From CAWBJP01 sp044867425 (lineage in GTDB: Bacteria; Actinomycetota; Acidimicrobiia; IMCC26256; BP-133), in NCBI GenBank assembly GCA_044867425.1, contig JBIOUX010000039.1, positions 28,191 to 92,190 of the forward strand: a stretch of DNA of 64,000 nt, read 5' to 3'. The notes below the pieces were generated by a model. It was not told the DNA's origin, searched no databases, and saw nothing but the letters and a program-made list of their open reading frames with translations. This document shows, piece by piece, positions 16,381 to 24,274 of this stretch. A program made the translations under genes and the position numbers. Every line of letters starts with the position of its first letter. The stretch's first letter is position 1.

Positions 16381-17286
16381 ATGACTCTGGGGCAGCTGCG
16401 CACCTTCCTGGCGGTGGCCGAGACCGGCTCCGGGCGGGCCGCCTCCCACCGCCTGGTGGTTACCCAGCCGGCCGTTTCCGCGGCCCTGGCCGCCCTCCAG
16501 AAGGAGGTCGGGGTGGCGCTGGTGGTCCGGGAAGGCCGGGGGCTGCGCCTCACGCCGGCCGGGACGGTGTTCGCCGGCTACGCCCGCCGGATCCTGGGCA
16601 TGGCCGACGAGGCGGTGGCCGCCGCCGCCGGCGCCGGCGAACCCGGCCGGGGCCGGCTGCGGCTGGCCGCCGTCACCAGCGCCGGCGAGCACCTAGCCCC
16701 CTCGCTGCTGGCGACCTTCCTGTCCCAGCATCCGGGAGCGGACGTCGCCCTCGAGGTCGGGAACCGGCAGCGGGTCTGGGATCTGCTCGCCCACCACGAG
16801 GCCGACCTGGCCATCGGGGGCCGGCCGCCGCCGGGGGCCGACAGCCTGGCCCACCTCCCCAACCAGCTGGTGGTGGTGGCGGCGCCGGAGGCGCCGACGG
16901 GGCGGCGGCGGAGCCGTCCGCCGGTGCGGTCCGTGACCCGTACCGAGCTGGGCCGCGCCACCTGGCTCCTGCGGGAGCCCGGCTCGGGCACCCGGGCGGC
17001 CGCTGAGGAGGTGTTCTCCCGGCTGGATCTCGCTCCCCGCATCCTCAACCTGGGCTCCAACGGTGCCATCGTGAACAGCGTGCTCATCGGCCTGGGGGTG
17101 ACCCTCATCTCCCGGGACGCCGTCGCCGACCGGCTGGCCGACAGCCTGCTCGAGGAGTGGAGCCACGGTCCACTGCCCCTGGAGCGGGCCTGGCATCTGG
17201 TCAGCCGGGCGGGCGAGCCGCTGGCCGCCACCCCCCGGCTCTTCCTCGATGGCCTGCTCGCCGCCGGCTGGAAACCCGCGGCCTGA
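16381..17286 (+). CDS. LysR-family regulator (possibly CbbR-like)
   Basis: Protein of 301 aa. Residues 1-60 are a LysR winged HTH (LGQLRTFLAVAETGSGRAAS, then VTQPAVSAALAALQKEVGVA). Residues about 90-300 are a LysR effector-binding domain. The N-terminus resembles the CbbR/CysB group, and form I RuBisCO lies 12 kb away, so control of cbb or of the nitrile hydratase genes is possible; nothing in the sequence decides this. GGGGAGG precedes ATG 16381. It converges with the XRE-cupin gene, leaving 10 bp. Confidence 0.8.
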   Translation: MTLGQLRTFLAVAETGSGRAASHRLVVTQPAVSAALAALQKEVGVALVVREGRGLRLTPAGTVFAGYARRILGMADEAVAAAAGAGEPGRGRLRLAAVTSAGEHLAPSLLATFLSQHPGADVALEVGNRQRVWDLLAHHEADLAIGGRPPPGADSLAHLPNQLVVVAAPEAPTGRRRSRPPVRSVTRTELGRATWLLREPGSGTRAAAEEVFSRLDLAPRILNLGSNGAIVNSVLIGLGVTLISRDAVADRLADSLLEEWSHGPLPLERAWHLVSRAGEPLAATPRLFLDGLLAAGWKPAA

Positions 17287-17296
17287 CGTCCGTCGG

Positions 17297-17929
17297 CTAC
17301 ATGGGGCGGAGGGCCATCCACACCGCCCGAGCGGTCTGGCGGCCGGGGTTTCCCCAACGGTGGGGGCGGTCGGTGCGGAAATGGACGGCGTCGCCTTTGC
17401 CCAGGCGGTACTCCCGGCCGTCGACCTCGAAGGTCATGGTCCCGTCGAGCACGAACACCAACTCCTCGCCGGGGTGCTCCATGGGGTTCTCCCCGCTCGA
17501 TGCCCCCGGCTCGACCTCGGCCAGGGCGCCGGCCAGGAAGAACCGGCCGTAGGGACCGGAGATGCCCCCCAGATCGATCCCCCGGTGGGAGGTGTAGACC
17601 ACCCGGCGCTCGTCGGCCGGTATGAACACCGCCGGTCCGGTCTCCTCGGCGTCCTCGTTCACGAAGTAGGCCACCGGCCGGTTGAGGGCGGCGGCCAGCT
17701 TGAGCAGGGTGGTGATGGTAGGCACCATGCCGGACCGCTCGATCTTGTGGATGGCCGCCGCCGAGACGTCGGCGCGGTCCGCCAGTTGCTGGAGCGACAG
17801 GCCCCGTTGGAGCCGCAGCTCGCGGAGCTTGGGCCCGATCGAGGTGACGATCTCGTCGAGCGAGCCGGGTGTTCCCCGGCTGGGCGGAGGGCCGCTGTCC
17901 GACCGGCCGACGGCTGCCTGCTCCTTCAC
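17297..17929 (-). CDS. XRE-cupin transcriptional regulator, candidate regulator of the 18-40 kb regulon
   Basis: Protein of 210 aa. Residues about 25-85 are a HipB/XRE HTH (LRELRLQRGLSLQQLADRAD, then AAIHKIERSGMVPTI). Residues about 130-205 are a cupin_2 sensor (HPGEELVFVLDGTMTFEVDG, then DAVHFRTDRPHRWGNPG). Such proteins bind a small ligand in the cupin and act as local repressors or activators. GTG 17929 has GAGGGGGAG just upstream. It is divergent from the first oxidoreductase gene, and the shared gap contains two copies of the regulon box, so autoregulation and control of the other boxed promoters is the simplest reading (inference). Confidence 0.85.
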   Translation of the reverse strand: MKEQAAVGRSDSGPPPSRGTPGSLDEIVTSIGPKLRELRLQRGLSLQQLADRADVSAAAIHKIERSGMVPTITTLLKLAAALNRPVAYFVNEDAEETGPAVFIPADERRVVYTSHRGIDLGGISGPYGRFFLAGALAEVEPGASSGENPMEHPGEELVFVLDGTMTFEVDGREYRLGKGDAVHFRTDRPHRWGNPGRQTARAVWMALRPM

Positions 17930-17964
17930 CGCTCCCCCTCGGGTCACGCACCCGTCAGACTCAC

Positions 17965-18019
17965 TTGACGAGCGGACTGCAATCAGTATAGTCAATGCCT
18001 CCTCACGTATCGTGAATGG
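17965..18019 (+). promoter_or_regulatory. Promoter with paired regulon boxes (site 1)
   Basis: TTGACG (17965-17970), 17 bp, TATAGT (17988-17993) forms a near-consensus promoter for the gene at 18023. Box A GTATAGTCAATGC (17986-17998) covers the -10, and box B GTATCGTGAATGG (18007-18019) lies 21 bp downstream at about +7. Each matches [CG]TATnGTrAAyGC at 12 of 13 positions. Placement over the -10 and early transcript suggests repression. Confidence 0.78.
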
Positions 18020-18022
18020 TGG

Positions 18023-19225
18023 GTGGGCGTGCCGGCAAGGGTCATCGTCGTCGGAAACGGAGCTGGAGGGGTCGGCGCCACCGCGGCCGTCCGGGCCACG
18101 GACCCCGGGGCCGAGGTCAGCAACTGCTGGCCCGTCAGCGGCATCGACGTCGACCGCCGGACGGTCGACGTGGGGGGCCGGGGAGCAGCGGGCTGGGATC
18201 GCCTGATCCTCACCGCCGCGGCGTCGCCCGCCGGCCCCGCCGGGCTGCCCACCGACCTCGAGGGCCTCTATCCCGTGGCCGCCATCCCGTCGGGCAGCGA
18301 CTGGGACCAGGTCCTGGCCTCGGTCAAGGTGGCGGTGGTGGTGGATGCCACCCCCGCCGGCCTGGAGATGGTGGCCACCCTGGCCTCGCGGGGCATCGAG
18401 ACGCACGTGGTCGACCCGCAGGCCTCGGTTCTGGCCGGCTCAGTGGACCAGGAGATCGCCGCCCCGGTGGAGGAGTCGTGGGGCGAGATGGGCGTGAAAA
18501 CCCACTTCAACACCCGGGTGGAGGACTACCTGGGCGAGGGCCGGGTGCAGGGTGTGCGCACCTCCGCGGGCGAGCTGCCCGCCGACCTGGTGGTGGTGTG
18601 CACCCGTCCGCCGGTGGCCAACGACCTGGCCGCCGCCGCCGGCCTGGAGATCTCCCCCGCCGGCGGCATCGTCGTCGATGATCACATGGCCACCTCGCTG
18701 GCCGGGGTGTGGGCCGCCGGCGACGGCATCGAGCTGCCCGCCGGCGCCGCCCGCTTCGCCCTCCCCGACTCCCCCAGCCACGCCCACGCCCAGGGCCGGG
18801 TGGCGGGCACCAACGCCGCCGGCGGCAGCCGGACCTACCAGCCGGCCTATGTCCCCTGGGCCCTGTCGGCGGGCCGGTGGCTGATGGGCGGCGTCGCGTA
18901 CGGCGAGACGCAGGCCACCGACCAGGGCGTCGCCTATGTGCTGGGCCAGGCGACGGGCATCTCCCGGGCCCGCTACTACCCGGACGTGAAGAAGGTGACG
19001 GTGAAGCTGCTGGCCGAGCCCGGTAGCCTGCGCCTGATCGGTGCGCAACTGGTGGGGGGCGAGGGCATCAAGGAGCGGGCCGGCTTCCTCGGCATGGCCG
19101 TCCGGATGGGCATCACCCTCACCGACCTCGCCTACATGGAGAACGTGTACTCCCCGCCCATCGGGGCGCTCAACGAGCCCATCGCCGTGGCCGCCCAGAA
19201 CGGCCTGGCCTCCTTGGGGAGCTGA
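18023..19225 (+). CDS. FAD/NAD(P)-type oxidoreductase lacking the redox-cysteine segment
   Basis: Protein of 400 aa, paralogue of the 448-aa oxidoreductase at 38872-40218. It keeps an N-terminal nucleotide-binding loop (VIVVGNGAGGVGA), the second FAD region (GVWAAGDGIELP) and the C-terminal dimerisation domain (VKLLAEPGSLRLIGAQLVGG). About 48 residues are missing between residues 31 and 40; in the paralogue these carry the active-site motif SPCGIPY. The second ATG-type motif is also altered (LILTAAA). It may therefore not do the thiol/disulfide chemistry of its family. The GTG start has no strong Shine-Dalgarno. First gene of the nitrile hydratase operon. Confidence 0.8.
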   Translation: MGVPARVIVVGNGAGGVGATAAVRATDPGAEVSNCWPVSGIDVDRRTVDVGGRGAAGWDRLILTAAASPAGPAGLPTDLEGLYPVAAIPSGSDWDQVLASVKVAVVVDATPAGLEMVATLASRGIETHVVDPQASVLAGSVDQEIAAPVEESWGEMGVKTHFNTRVEDYLGEGRVQGVRTSAGELPADLVVVCTRPPVANDLAAAAGLEISPAGGIVVDDHMATSLAGVWAAGDGIELPAGAARFALPDSPSHAHAQGRVAGTNAAGGSRTYQPAYVPWALSAGRWLMGGVAYGETQATDQGVAYVLGQATGISRARYYPDVKKVTVKLLAEPGSLRLIGAQLVGGEGIKERAGFLGMAVRMGITLTDLAYMENVYSPPIGALNEPIAVAAQNGLASLGS

Positions 19226-19227
19226 CG

Positions 19228-19536
19228 ATGAGACTGGGACTGGGACAGGGACTGGAGAAGGGACGGGGGAAAGCGTTGCAAGGAGCCCGCTGGCTGCGGT
19301 CGAACTCCGAGCACTACCTCCTCCTCGACGCCCAGACCCGCATGGCGGCCCGCTACGGGCGCCCCGCCCCGTCGCCGCCCAAGGGGGCGCGCGAGCTGTT
19401 CTGGCGCCAGGTCTTCGCCCCCACCTACCGTCGTCTCCCCTGGAAAGCCCGCCTGGCTCTCATCAACCGGATGCCCGGCAGCCACCGCCGGGACTGGTCG
19501 AGCCGCTCTGTTCCCACCCGCCGGCCGGCCATCTGA
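19228..19536 (+). CDS. Conserved-looking small protein in nitrile hydratase operon
   Basis: Protein of 102 aa, very basic, no membrane segment. Starts 2 bp after the oxidoreductase stop, so it is co-transcribed and probably coupled. The middle part (EHYLLLDAQTRMAARYGRPA, then ELFWRQVFAPTYRRLPWKAR) looks constrained rather than random. I do not recognise the family. It is not the MSMEG_0570-type small protein usual in Nit1C clusters. Confidence 0.6.
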   Translation: MRLGLGQGLEKGRGKALQGARWLRSNSEHYLLLDAQTRMAARYGRPAPSPPKGARELFWRQVFAPTYRRLPWKARLALINRMPGSHRRDWSSRSVPTRRPAI

Positions 19537-19629
19537 GCCGGCCCCACGTTGCTGGATGTTTCACCGCAGTGCCAACGCCGTTGTAGACCCCACCACAACT
19601 GACAACCCCCAGACCGAGGGAGGTCCCCT

Positions 19630-20115
19630 ATGCCAAAGACCGTCACCCACAAAGTGAGTGAAGGCGACACCCTGTACAACGTCGAAGAGAAGCTCTTCGA
19701 GGACATCCGGGCCAATCCGGGTGAGCAGGCCTACGTCTTCATCCACAGCGTGCCCTACGAAGCCTCCGTGGCCCTGGTCAACCTGCTGACCTCCACCCGG
19801 CTGGTCCGCAAGGGCTTCGACGTCAAGATCGTGCTCTACGGACCGGGCGTCCTCCTCGCCTCGGGCTCCCGCGGCTACCCCTCGGTAGGCAGCGAAGCCT
19901 TCCCCGGCCACCTGGCCATCAACAACCAGATCAAGACCCTCCTCAAGGAAGGGGCCACGATCTACGCCTGCCGCTTCGCCATGGGTGCCCTCTACGGCTT
20001 CCGGGAGGACGACCTCATCGAGGGCATCACGCCCTTCAACCCCCTCGACGTCCTCGACTCCGCCCTCACCGCCTGGCGGGCGGGCGCTTTCCAGATCAAC
20101 ACCTGGACGGTCTGA
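19630..20115 (+). CDS. MSMEG_0572/Sll0783-family nitrogen-starvation protein
   Basis: Protein of 161 aa with a DsrE-like alpha/beta appearance (EQAYVFIHSVPYEASVALVN, then DVKIVLYGPGVLLASGSRGY, and a single Cys in GATIYACRFAMGALYGF). The family is the usual first member of Nit1C clusters, which carry a nitrilase and are linked to growth on cyanide or nitriles and to nitrogen starvation in cyanobacteria; its biochemical role is unknown. AGGGAGG precedes ATG 19630 by six bases. It sits directly upstream of nitrile hydratase instead of a nitrilase. Confidence 0.85.
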   Translation: MPKTVTHKVSEGDTLYNVEEKLFEDIRANPGEQAYVFIHSVPYEASVALVNLLTSTRLVRKGFDVKIVLYGPGVLLASGSRGYPSVGSEAFPGHLAINNQIKTLLKEGATIYACRFAMGALYGFREDDLIEGITPFNPLDVLDSALTAWRAGAFQINTWTV

Positions 20116-20195
20116 CCGGTATCGGGGTGGTGGGACGCCCGGCCTCGTAGGGGGGGCCGGGCGTCTCTCGCCTCGAGGGACACGAGGAGGTGCCC

Positions 20196-20858
20196 GTGGA
20201 CAGCATCGCCGACATGGGCGGGATGCAGGGCTGGGGATCGGTGCCCTACGAGCCTGACGAGCCGCCGTTCCACGAGCCGTGGGAGGGGCGGGCCTTCGCC
20301 ATGACGCTCCTGGCCATCAACCGGATCTCGGGGCAGAACCTCGACGCCATGCGTCATGCCCTGGCCCGCCTCCACCCCGTCGACTATCTGGTCGACGGCT
20401 ACTACGGCCGCTGGCTCAACTGCGCCGAGCTCATGCTGGTCGACAGCGGCGTTATCGCTCCCGGGGCCATCGACGCCCGGGCCCGGCGCCTGCGGGGCGA
20501 GGACGTCGAAGAACCTCCCGAGCCGGAGCTCAACAAGCCCGACTACGCCGCCACCGGGCCCGGGTCCCTGCGCCAGGTCGACGACCAGCCCCTCTTCAAG
20601 GTGGGCCAGACGGTCCGGGCCAAGGACATCCATCCCACCGGCCACACCCGCCTGCCCCGCTACGTCCGGGGCCGGACGGGGGTGGTGCAGGGCATGCACC
20701 CCGCCGCGCTGCTCCCTGACACCCACGCCCACTTCCAGGGCGAGAACGCTCAGGCCGTCTACGACGTGGCCTTCGACTCGGCTGAGCTGTGGGGTCCGGA
20801 CGGGGAGAGCTTCACCCTCCACATCGACTGCTACGAGACGTATCTGGAGGAAGTCTGA
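20196..20858 (+). CDS. Nitrile hydratase beta subunit
   Basis: Protein of 220 aa, the usual beta length. The N-terminus (DSIADMGGMQGWGSVPYEPD) matches the family start; the C-terminal SH3-like domain has FKVGQTVRAKDIHPTGHTRL, GRTGVVQGMHP and VYDVAFDSAELWG. It forms a heterotetramer with alpha and contributes to the active site. GTG 20196 is chosen because GAGGAGG lies just upstream and the residue after Met is Asp as in relatives. The order beta-alpha-activator is that of cobalt-type operons. Confidence 0.92.
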   Translation: MDSIADMGGMQGWGSVPYEPDEPPFHEPWEGRAFAMTLLAINRISGQNLDAMRHALARLHPVDYLVDGYYGRWLNCAELMLVDSGVIAPGAIDARARRLRGEDVEEPPEPELNKPDYAATGPGSLRQVDDQPLFKVGQTVRAKDIHPTGHTRLPRYVRGRTGVVQGMHPAALLPDTHAHFQGENAQAVYDVAFDSAELWGPDGESFTLHIDCYETYLEEV

Positions 20859-21457
20859 TGACGACCACGCCCGCCACCGAACGAATCCCCCCCTCCCTGC
20901 GGACCGAGGCCCTGGAAGCGATCCTGACCGAGCGGGGCCTCGTCGACCCGGCCGTGCTCGACAAGTTCATCTCCATGTACGAGAACGACGTCGGACCCCT
21001 CAACGGGGCCAAGGTGGTGGCCAAGGCCTGGACCGATCCGGAGTACAAGGAGCGCCTGCTGGCCGACGGCACGGCCGCCATCGCCGAGCTGGGCTACAAG
21101 GGCCCTCAGGGCGAGTGCATCGAGGTGCTGGAGAACACCCCGACGCTCCACCACCTGGTGGTGTGCACGCTGTGCTCCTGCTACCCCTGGCCCGTCCTCG
21201 GCCTGCCCCCCTCCTGGTACAAGGACCCCGCCTACCGGGCGCGGGCGGTCCGGGAGCCGCGGGCGCTCGTGGCCGAGTTCGGTCTCGAGCTCGGTGACGA
21301 CGTGGAGATCCGGGTGTTCGACTCCAGCTCCGAGGTGCGCTTCATGGTGCTGCCCGAGCGGCCCCCCGGCAGTGAATCCATGTCCGAAGAGGAGCTGGCC
21401 GCCCTGGTGACCCGCGACGCCATGACGGGCATCGCCAAGGTGACGCTGCCGGCGTGA
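20858..21457 (+). CDS. Nitrile hydratase alpha subunit, cobalt type
   Basis: Protein of 199 aa. The metal-binding loop VCTLCSCYPWPVLGLPPSWY lies at residues 102-121, with ligands Cys103, Cys106, Ser107 and Cys108. Thr at position 104 (CTLCSC rather than CSLCSC) is the cobalt-type signature. It hydrates nitriles to amides using non-corrin Co(III). Thiocyanate hydrolase gamma is related, but the PWPVLGLPP sequence and the unsplit beta subunit favour nitrile hydratase. The ATG overlaps the beta stop by one base and has GGAGG upstream. Confidence 0.93.
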   Translation: MTTTPATERIPPSLRTEALEAILTERGLVDPAVLDKFISMYENDVGPLNGAKVVAKAWTDPEYKERLLADGTAAIAELGYKGPQGECIEVLENTPTLHHLVVCTLCSCYPWPVLGLPPSWYKDPAYRARAVREPRALVAEFGLELGDDVEIRVFDSSSEVRFMVLPERPPGSESMSEEELAALVTRDAMTGIAKVTLPA

Positions 21458-21458
21458 C

Positions 21459-21812
21459 GTGAACCTCGACATCGCCGGCCCCGCCGCCCCGCCCCGGTCC
21501 AACGGCGAGCTGGTCTTCACGTATCCGTGGGAGAGCCGGGCCTTCGGCCTGGCCGTCACCCTGCACGCCGGCGGGGCCTTCGAGTGGGAGGACTTCCGCC
21601 AGCAGCTCATCGCCGCGGTGGGGCGCTGGGAGGCCGACCATCCCCGGGCCGAGGGATGGTCGTACTACACCTGCTGGCTCGAGGCCCTGGAACAGGTTCT
21701 GGCCACCGAAGGCCTCGTTCTGGCCGACGACGTCGCGTGTCGGGCCGTCGAGCTGGCCGGACGTCCGTCCAGCCATGGCCACCGCCACGACGACCACGGG
21801 CACGGGCACTGA
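21459..21812 (+). CDS. Nitrile hydratase accessory/activator protein
   Basis: Protein of 117 aa resembling the N-terminal part of the beta subunit (LVFTYPWESRAFGLAVTLHA, then FEWEDFRQQLIAAVGRWEAD), which is typical of P14K/NhlE-type chaperones that insert the cobalt and swap subunits into the apoenzyme. It ends in a His/Asp-rich tail (HGHRHDDHGHGH) that could hold cobalt. The GTG start lies 1 bp after the alpha stop. Completes the beta-alpha-activator operon. Confidence 0.88.
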   Translation: MNLDIAGPAAPPRSNGELVFTYPWESRAFGLAVTLHAGGAFEWEDFRQQLIAAVGRWEADHPRAEGWSYYTCWLEALEQVLATEGLVLADDVACRAVELAGRPSSHGHRHDDHGHGH

Positions 21813-21819
21813 GGCGGCC

Positions 21820-22233
21820 GTGTCCGAAGGTCGCTCCAAGACGCTGTCGGTGGCGGCCACCTGGGAGGGCGGATACCGGGCCCGGATGACTGTACGGGAC
21901 CATGAGCTGGTGGCCGACGAGCCGGTGGCGGCGGGTGGCGGTGACGGCGGGCCGCAGCCCAGCGAACTGTTCCTGGCTGCCCTGGCCTCCTGCTTCGCGC
22001 TGGCCATCTACCACGTCGGCAAGAAACGGGACATCCACCTGACCGACCTGTCGGTGCGGGCCACCGGTGAGTACGAGGGACCCAAGTTCGGCCGCCTCCG
22101 GCTCGAGGTCACCTCGAGCACGCCGCGGGATGTCCTCGACGGTCTGGTGGAGCGGGCCAAGTCCGTCTGCTACGTCTCCAACACGCTGCGGGCCGTCTCC
22201 GACGTCGAAGTCGTCGTGGTGGAGGATGAGTGA
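21820..22233 (+). CDS. OsmC-family peroxiredoxin-like protein
   Basis: Protein of 137 aa with the two OsmC cysteines, LAALASCFALAIYHVGK and RAKSVCYVSNTLRAV, and a conserved beta region (VRATGEYEGPKFGRLRLEV). OsmC/Ohr proteins reduce organic hydroperoxides with thiols. GTG 21820 is preferred, with GAGGCGG upstream; an in-frame ATG at 21775 would overlap the activator gene by 38 bp. Its place in the operon suggests protection of, or thiol chemistry related to, the nitrile hydratase pathway (inference). Confidence 0.82.
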   Translation: MSEGRSKTLSVAATWEGGYRARMTVRDHELVADEPVAAGGGDGGPQPSELFLAALASCFALAIYHVGKKRDIHLTDLSVRATGEYEGPKFGRLRLEVTSSTPRDVLDGLVERAKSVCYVSNTLRAVSDVEVVVVEDE

Positions 22234-22309
22234 TGGCCGGTCCGGGTTTGCCTCCCAGGAGGGGGGTAGCCTCATAACAGGCCTCCCACACCTGAGAGGA
22301 GGAGGACAG

Positions 22310-22524
22310 GTGACCGAGACCGGTTCCCGCAGCGGCTACGACAGCACCGCGGAAAAGGCTCAGGGCCAGACGAAGAAGGTCACGGGCAAGCTCAGCGACG
22401 ACATGGAGAAGGCAGAGGAAGGCGCGGTTCAGGAGACCCTCGCCCAGGAGCAGAAGATCAGGCCCTCGAGCCCTGGCAGCGCCTCAAGGCGGCTGAGGAG
22501 ATGGAGGACAATCCCGGCCGGTAG
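22310..22524 (+). pseudogene. Small CsbD-like stress protein with apparent frameshift
   Basis: GTG 22310 has a strong AGGAGGAGGAC upstream. The first 49 residues (DSTAEKAQGQTKKVTGKLSD, then AQEQKI) resemble small hydrophilic CsbD-type proteins. At about 22458 the frame turns Arg/Ser-rich, while the next frame gives a natural ending (ALEPWQRLKAAEEMEDNPGR, stop at 22524). One missing base near 22458 would give a protein of about 71 aa. Read uninterrupted, the original frame runs to about 22564. Confidence 0.5.
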
Positions 22525-22552
22525 GTCGGGCCTGACCTCGACAGCCTCAGGC

Positions 22553-23209
22553 TCATCCGCCTGAAGCTGATCCGCCCTCCAGCCGCCGGCGCTGTGCCTC
22601 GATGGCCGCCGTCCACTCGGCCCTGTCCTCGAAGGACTCCTCCATGGCCAGGTCGCCGTCCGGCTCCAGCCGTTCACCGGTGACCGGGTCGAGACGGACG
22701 ACCTCCAGGCGGAAGAAGGCGGCGCCGGTGTCGGGGTCGGCCTCCACCGTCTGGCTCAGCCCGGTGCCGGTAGGGACGTGCATCTCGAGCCGCACCCAGG
22801 GCACGAGACCGGCCGACGCCGGCGAGCCGGACTCGGAGACCAGGACCCAGGCGCTGCCCTCCTGGGCGGCGGCGGCCAGGCGGGCCAGGCGCTCGGCGCG
22901 GGCCGCCGGCCCGGCCAGCTCCCGGTAGCGCATGGAGAAGCCGGCCCCGGCCACCAGGTTGATGTCCAGGTCGGCCAGGGGCAGCAGGGCCAGCGACGAC
23001 GCCCGGTACACGATGTCGGAGGCGTCGGGCCAGGCCGCCACCAGGGCGGGCAGGTCCCCGCAGGAGCCCAGCTCGTCGGCCACCTTGCGCACCAGCTCGA
23101 CGGCCCGCTGGTAGAGATCGGGCCGGACCATGATGACGGGATACAGGCGCTCCTCGGCCGAGCTCCAGGTCGACAGCAGCTCGGCGGGCACCCCGAGTGG
23201 GATTGTCAT
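22553..23209 (-). CDS. Unknown protein divergent from carbamate kinase
   Basis: Protein of 218 aa, acidic, no signal or membrane helix. I recognise no family. The N-terminal half is helical (LYPVIMVRPDLYQRAVELVR, then DLPALVAAWPDASDIVYRAS); the C-terminal half contains beta-rich VPWVRLEMHVPTGTGLSQTV and AFFRLEVVRLDPVTGERLEP. AGGGAGGG lies six bases before ATG 23209. It shares a 78-bp divergent promoter gap with carbamate kinase that contains the regulon boxes, so it probably belongs to the same pathway. Confidence 0.6.
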   Translation of the reverse strand: MTIPLGVPAELLSTWSSAEERLYPVIMVRPDLYQRAVELVRKVADELGSCGDLPALVAAWPDASDIVYRASSLALLPLADLDINLVAGAGFSMRYRELAGPAARAERLARLAAAAQEGSAWVLVSESGSPASAGLVPWVRLEMHVPTGTGLSQTVEADPDTGAAFFRLEVVRLDPVTGERLEPDGDLAMEESFEDRAEWTAAIEAQRRRLEGGSASGG

Positions 23210-23259
23210 TCGCGCCCTCCCTCTACTATCGTGAACGCGAGGTTTCTCATCCTGTATGC
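23203..23259 (+). promoter_or_regulatory. Promoter with regulon boxes (site 2)
   Basis: TTGTCA (23203-23208), 18 bp, TATCGT (23227-23232) is a candidate promoter for carbamate kinase. Box A CTATCGTGAACGC (23226-23238) is a 13/13 match to [CG]TATnGTrAAyGC and covers the -10. Box B TCATCCTGTATGC (23247-23259) is a 9/13 match exactly 21 bp downstream. Confidence 0.72.
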
Positions 23260-23287
23260 CGCGCCGCCAGAGGAGGGGCCCGACGCA

Positions 23288-24274
23288 ATGGGCCGGATCG
23301 TAGTCCTCGCCTTGGGAGGCAACGCCCTGTGCCCCGTCGGAGCCGCGGGGACCTACGAGGAGCAGGAGCACAACGCCGCCCTCATGGCCCGCTCCGTCTG
23401 CTCGCTCATGTGGACGGGCTGGGACGTCGTGGTCGTGCACGGCAACGGCCCCCAGGTGGGCAACCTGGCCATCCAGCAGGAGGAGGGCTCGGACCTCGTC
23501 CCGGCCCAGCCTCTCTTCGTCCTGGGCGCCATGACACAGGGCCAGCTCGGCAGCCTCCTCACCCTGGCCCTGCGCAAGGTGGCCGGTCCCCGGGGGCCCG
23601 ACGTCGTGTCGGTGGTCACCCACGCCCTGGTCGACCCGGCCGATCCCGCCTTCTCCGACCCGACCAAGCCCATCGGGCCGTTCATGACGGCCGAGGAGGC
23701 GAAGGAGAACGCCGCCGCCCGGGGCTGGACAGTCAAAGAGGACGCGGGGCGGGGCTGGCGCCGGGTGGTGCCCTCCCCTGAGCCCCTGGGGCTCCTGGAG
23801 GCCCCCGCCATCCGGGCCCTGCTGGGGGAAGGCTTCCTCGTGGTGGCCGGTGGCGGCGGGGGCATTCCCCTTGTCCCCACCCGCGACGGGTACCGGGGCG
23901 TGGAGGCGGTGATCGACAAGGACTACGCCGCCGCCGCCCTGGCCACCTCGCTCGGCGCTTCGGCCCTGGTGTTGGTGACGAGCGTGGAGTCGGTCCTCCT
24001 CGACTACGGCACCCCCGAGCAGCGGCCGGCGGAGGAGATGACCCTGGAAGACGCCGAGCGCCACCTGCACGACGGCCAGTTCCCCGAGGGCAGCATGGGC
24101 CCCAAGGTGCGCTCCGCCACCCGGTTCCTGCGGGCCGGCGGCGAGACCGCCGTCATCACCACCCCGGCGCTGGTCTACGCCTCCCTGGAAGGCACGGTGT
24201 CGGAGCTGGAGGGCCATCACGGGACCCGGATCGTGCGGTTGCGCCAGGTCGAAACGGAGAGCCCCCTGCTGTGA
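23288..24274 (+). CDS. Carbamate kinase
   Basis: Protein of 328 aa with the amino-acid-kinase fold: VVLALGGNALCPVG at the N-terminus, VHGNGPQVGNLAIQ, AGGGGGIPLV, VIDKDYAAAALAT and GSMGPKVRSATRFL. It interconverts ADP plus carbamoyl phosphate with ATP, ammonia and CO2. With no arginine deiminase genes nearby but FdrA, DUF1116 and DUF2877 genes in the regulon, it matches the role of E. coli AllK in carbamoyl-phosphate disposal. AGGAGGGG precedes ATG 23288, and its stop overlaps the glycosyltransferase start by 4 bp. Confidence 0.93.
   Translation: MGRIVVLALGGNALCPVGAAGTYEEQEHNAALMARSVCSLMWTGWDVVVVHGNGPQVGNLAIQQEEGSDLVPAQPLFVLGAMTQGQLGSLLTLALRKVAGPRGPDVVSVVTHALVDPADPAFSDPTKPIGPFMTAEEAKENAAARGWTVKEDAGRGWRRVVPSPEPLGLLEAPAIRALLGEGFLVVAGGGGGIPLVPTRDGYRGVEAVIDKDYAAAALATSLGASALVLVTSVESVLLDYGTPEQRPAEEMTLEDAERHLHDGQFPEGSMGPKVRSATRFLRAGGETAVITTPALVYASLEGTVSELEGHHGTRIVRLRQVETESPLL

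Noticed and set aside
20196..21457. Thiocyanate hydrolase instead of nitrile hydratase
   Set aside because: The beta subunit is a single full-length protein, not split into two, and the metal loop continues PWPVLGLPP as in nitrile hydratases. A tree would settle it, but nitrile hydratase is the better call.
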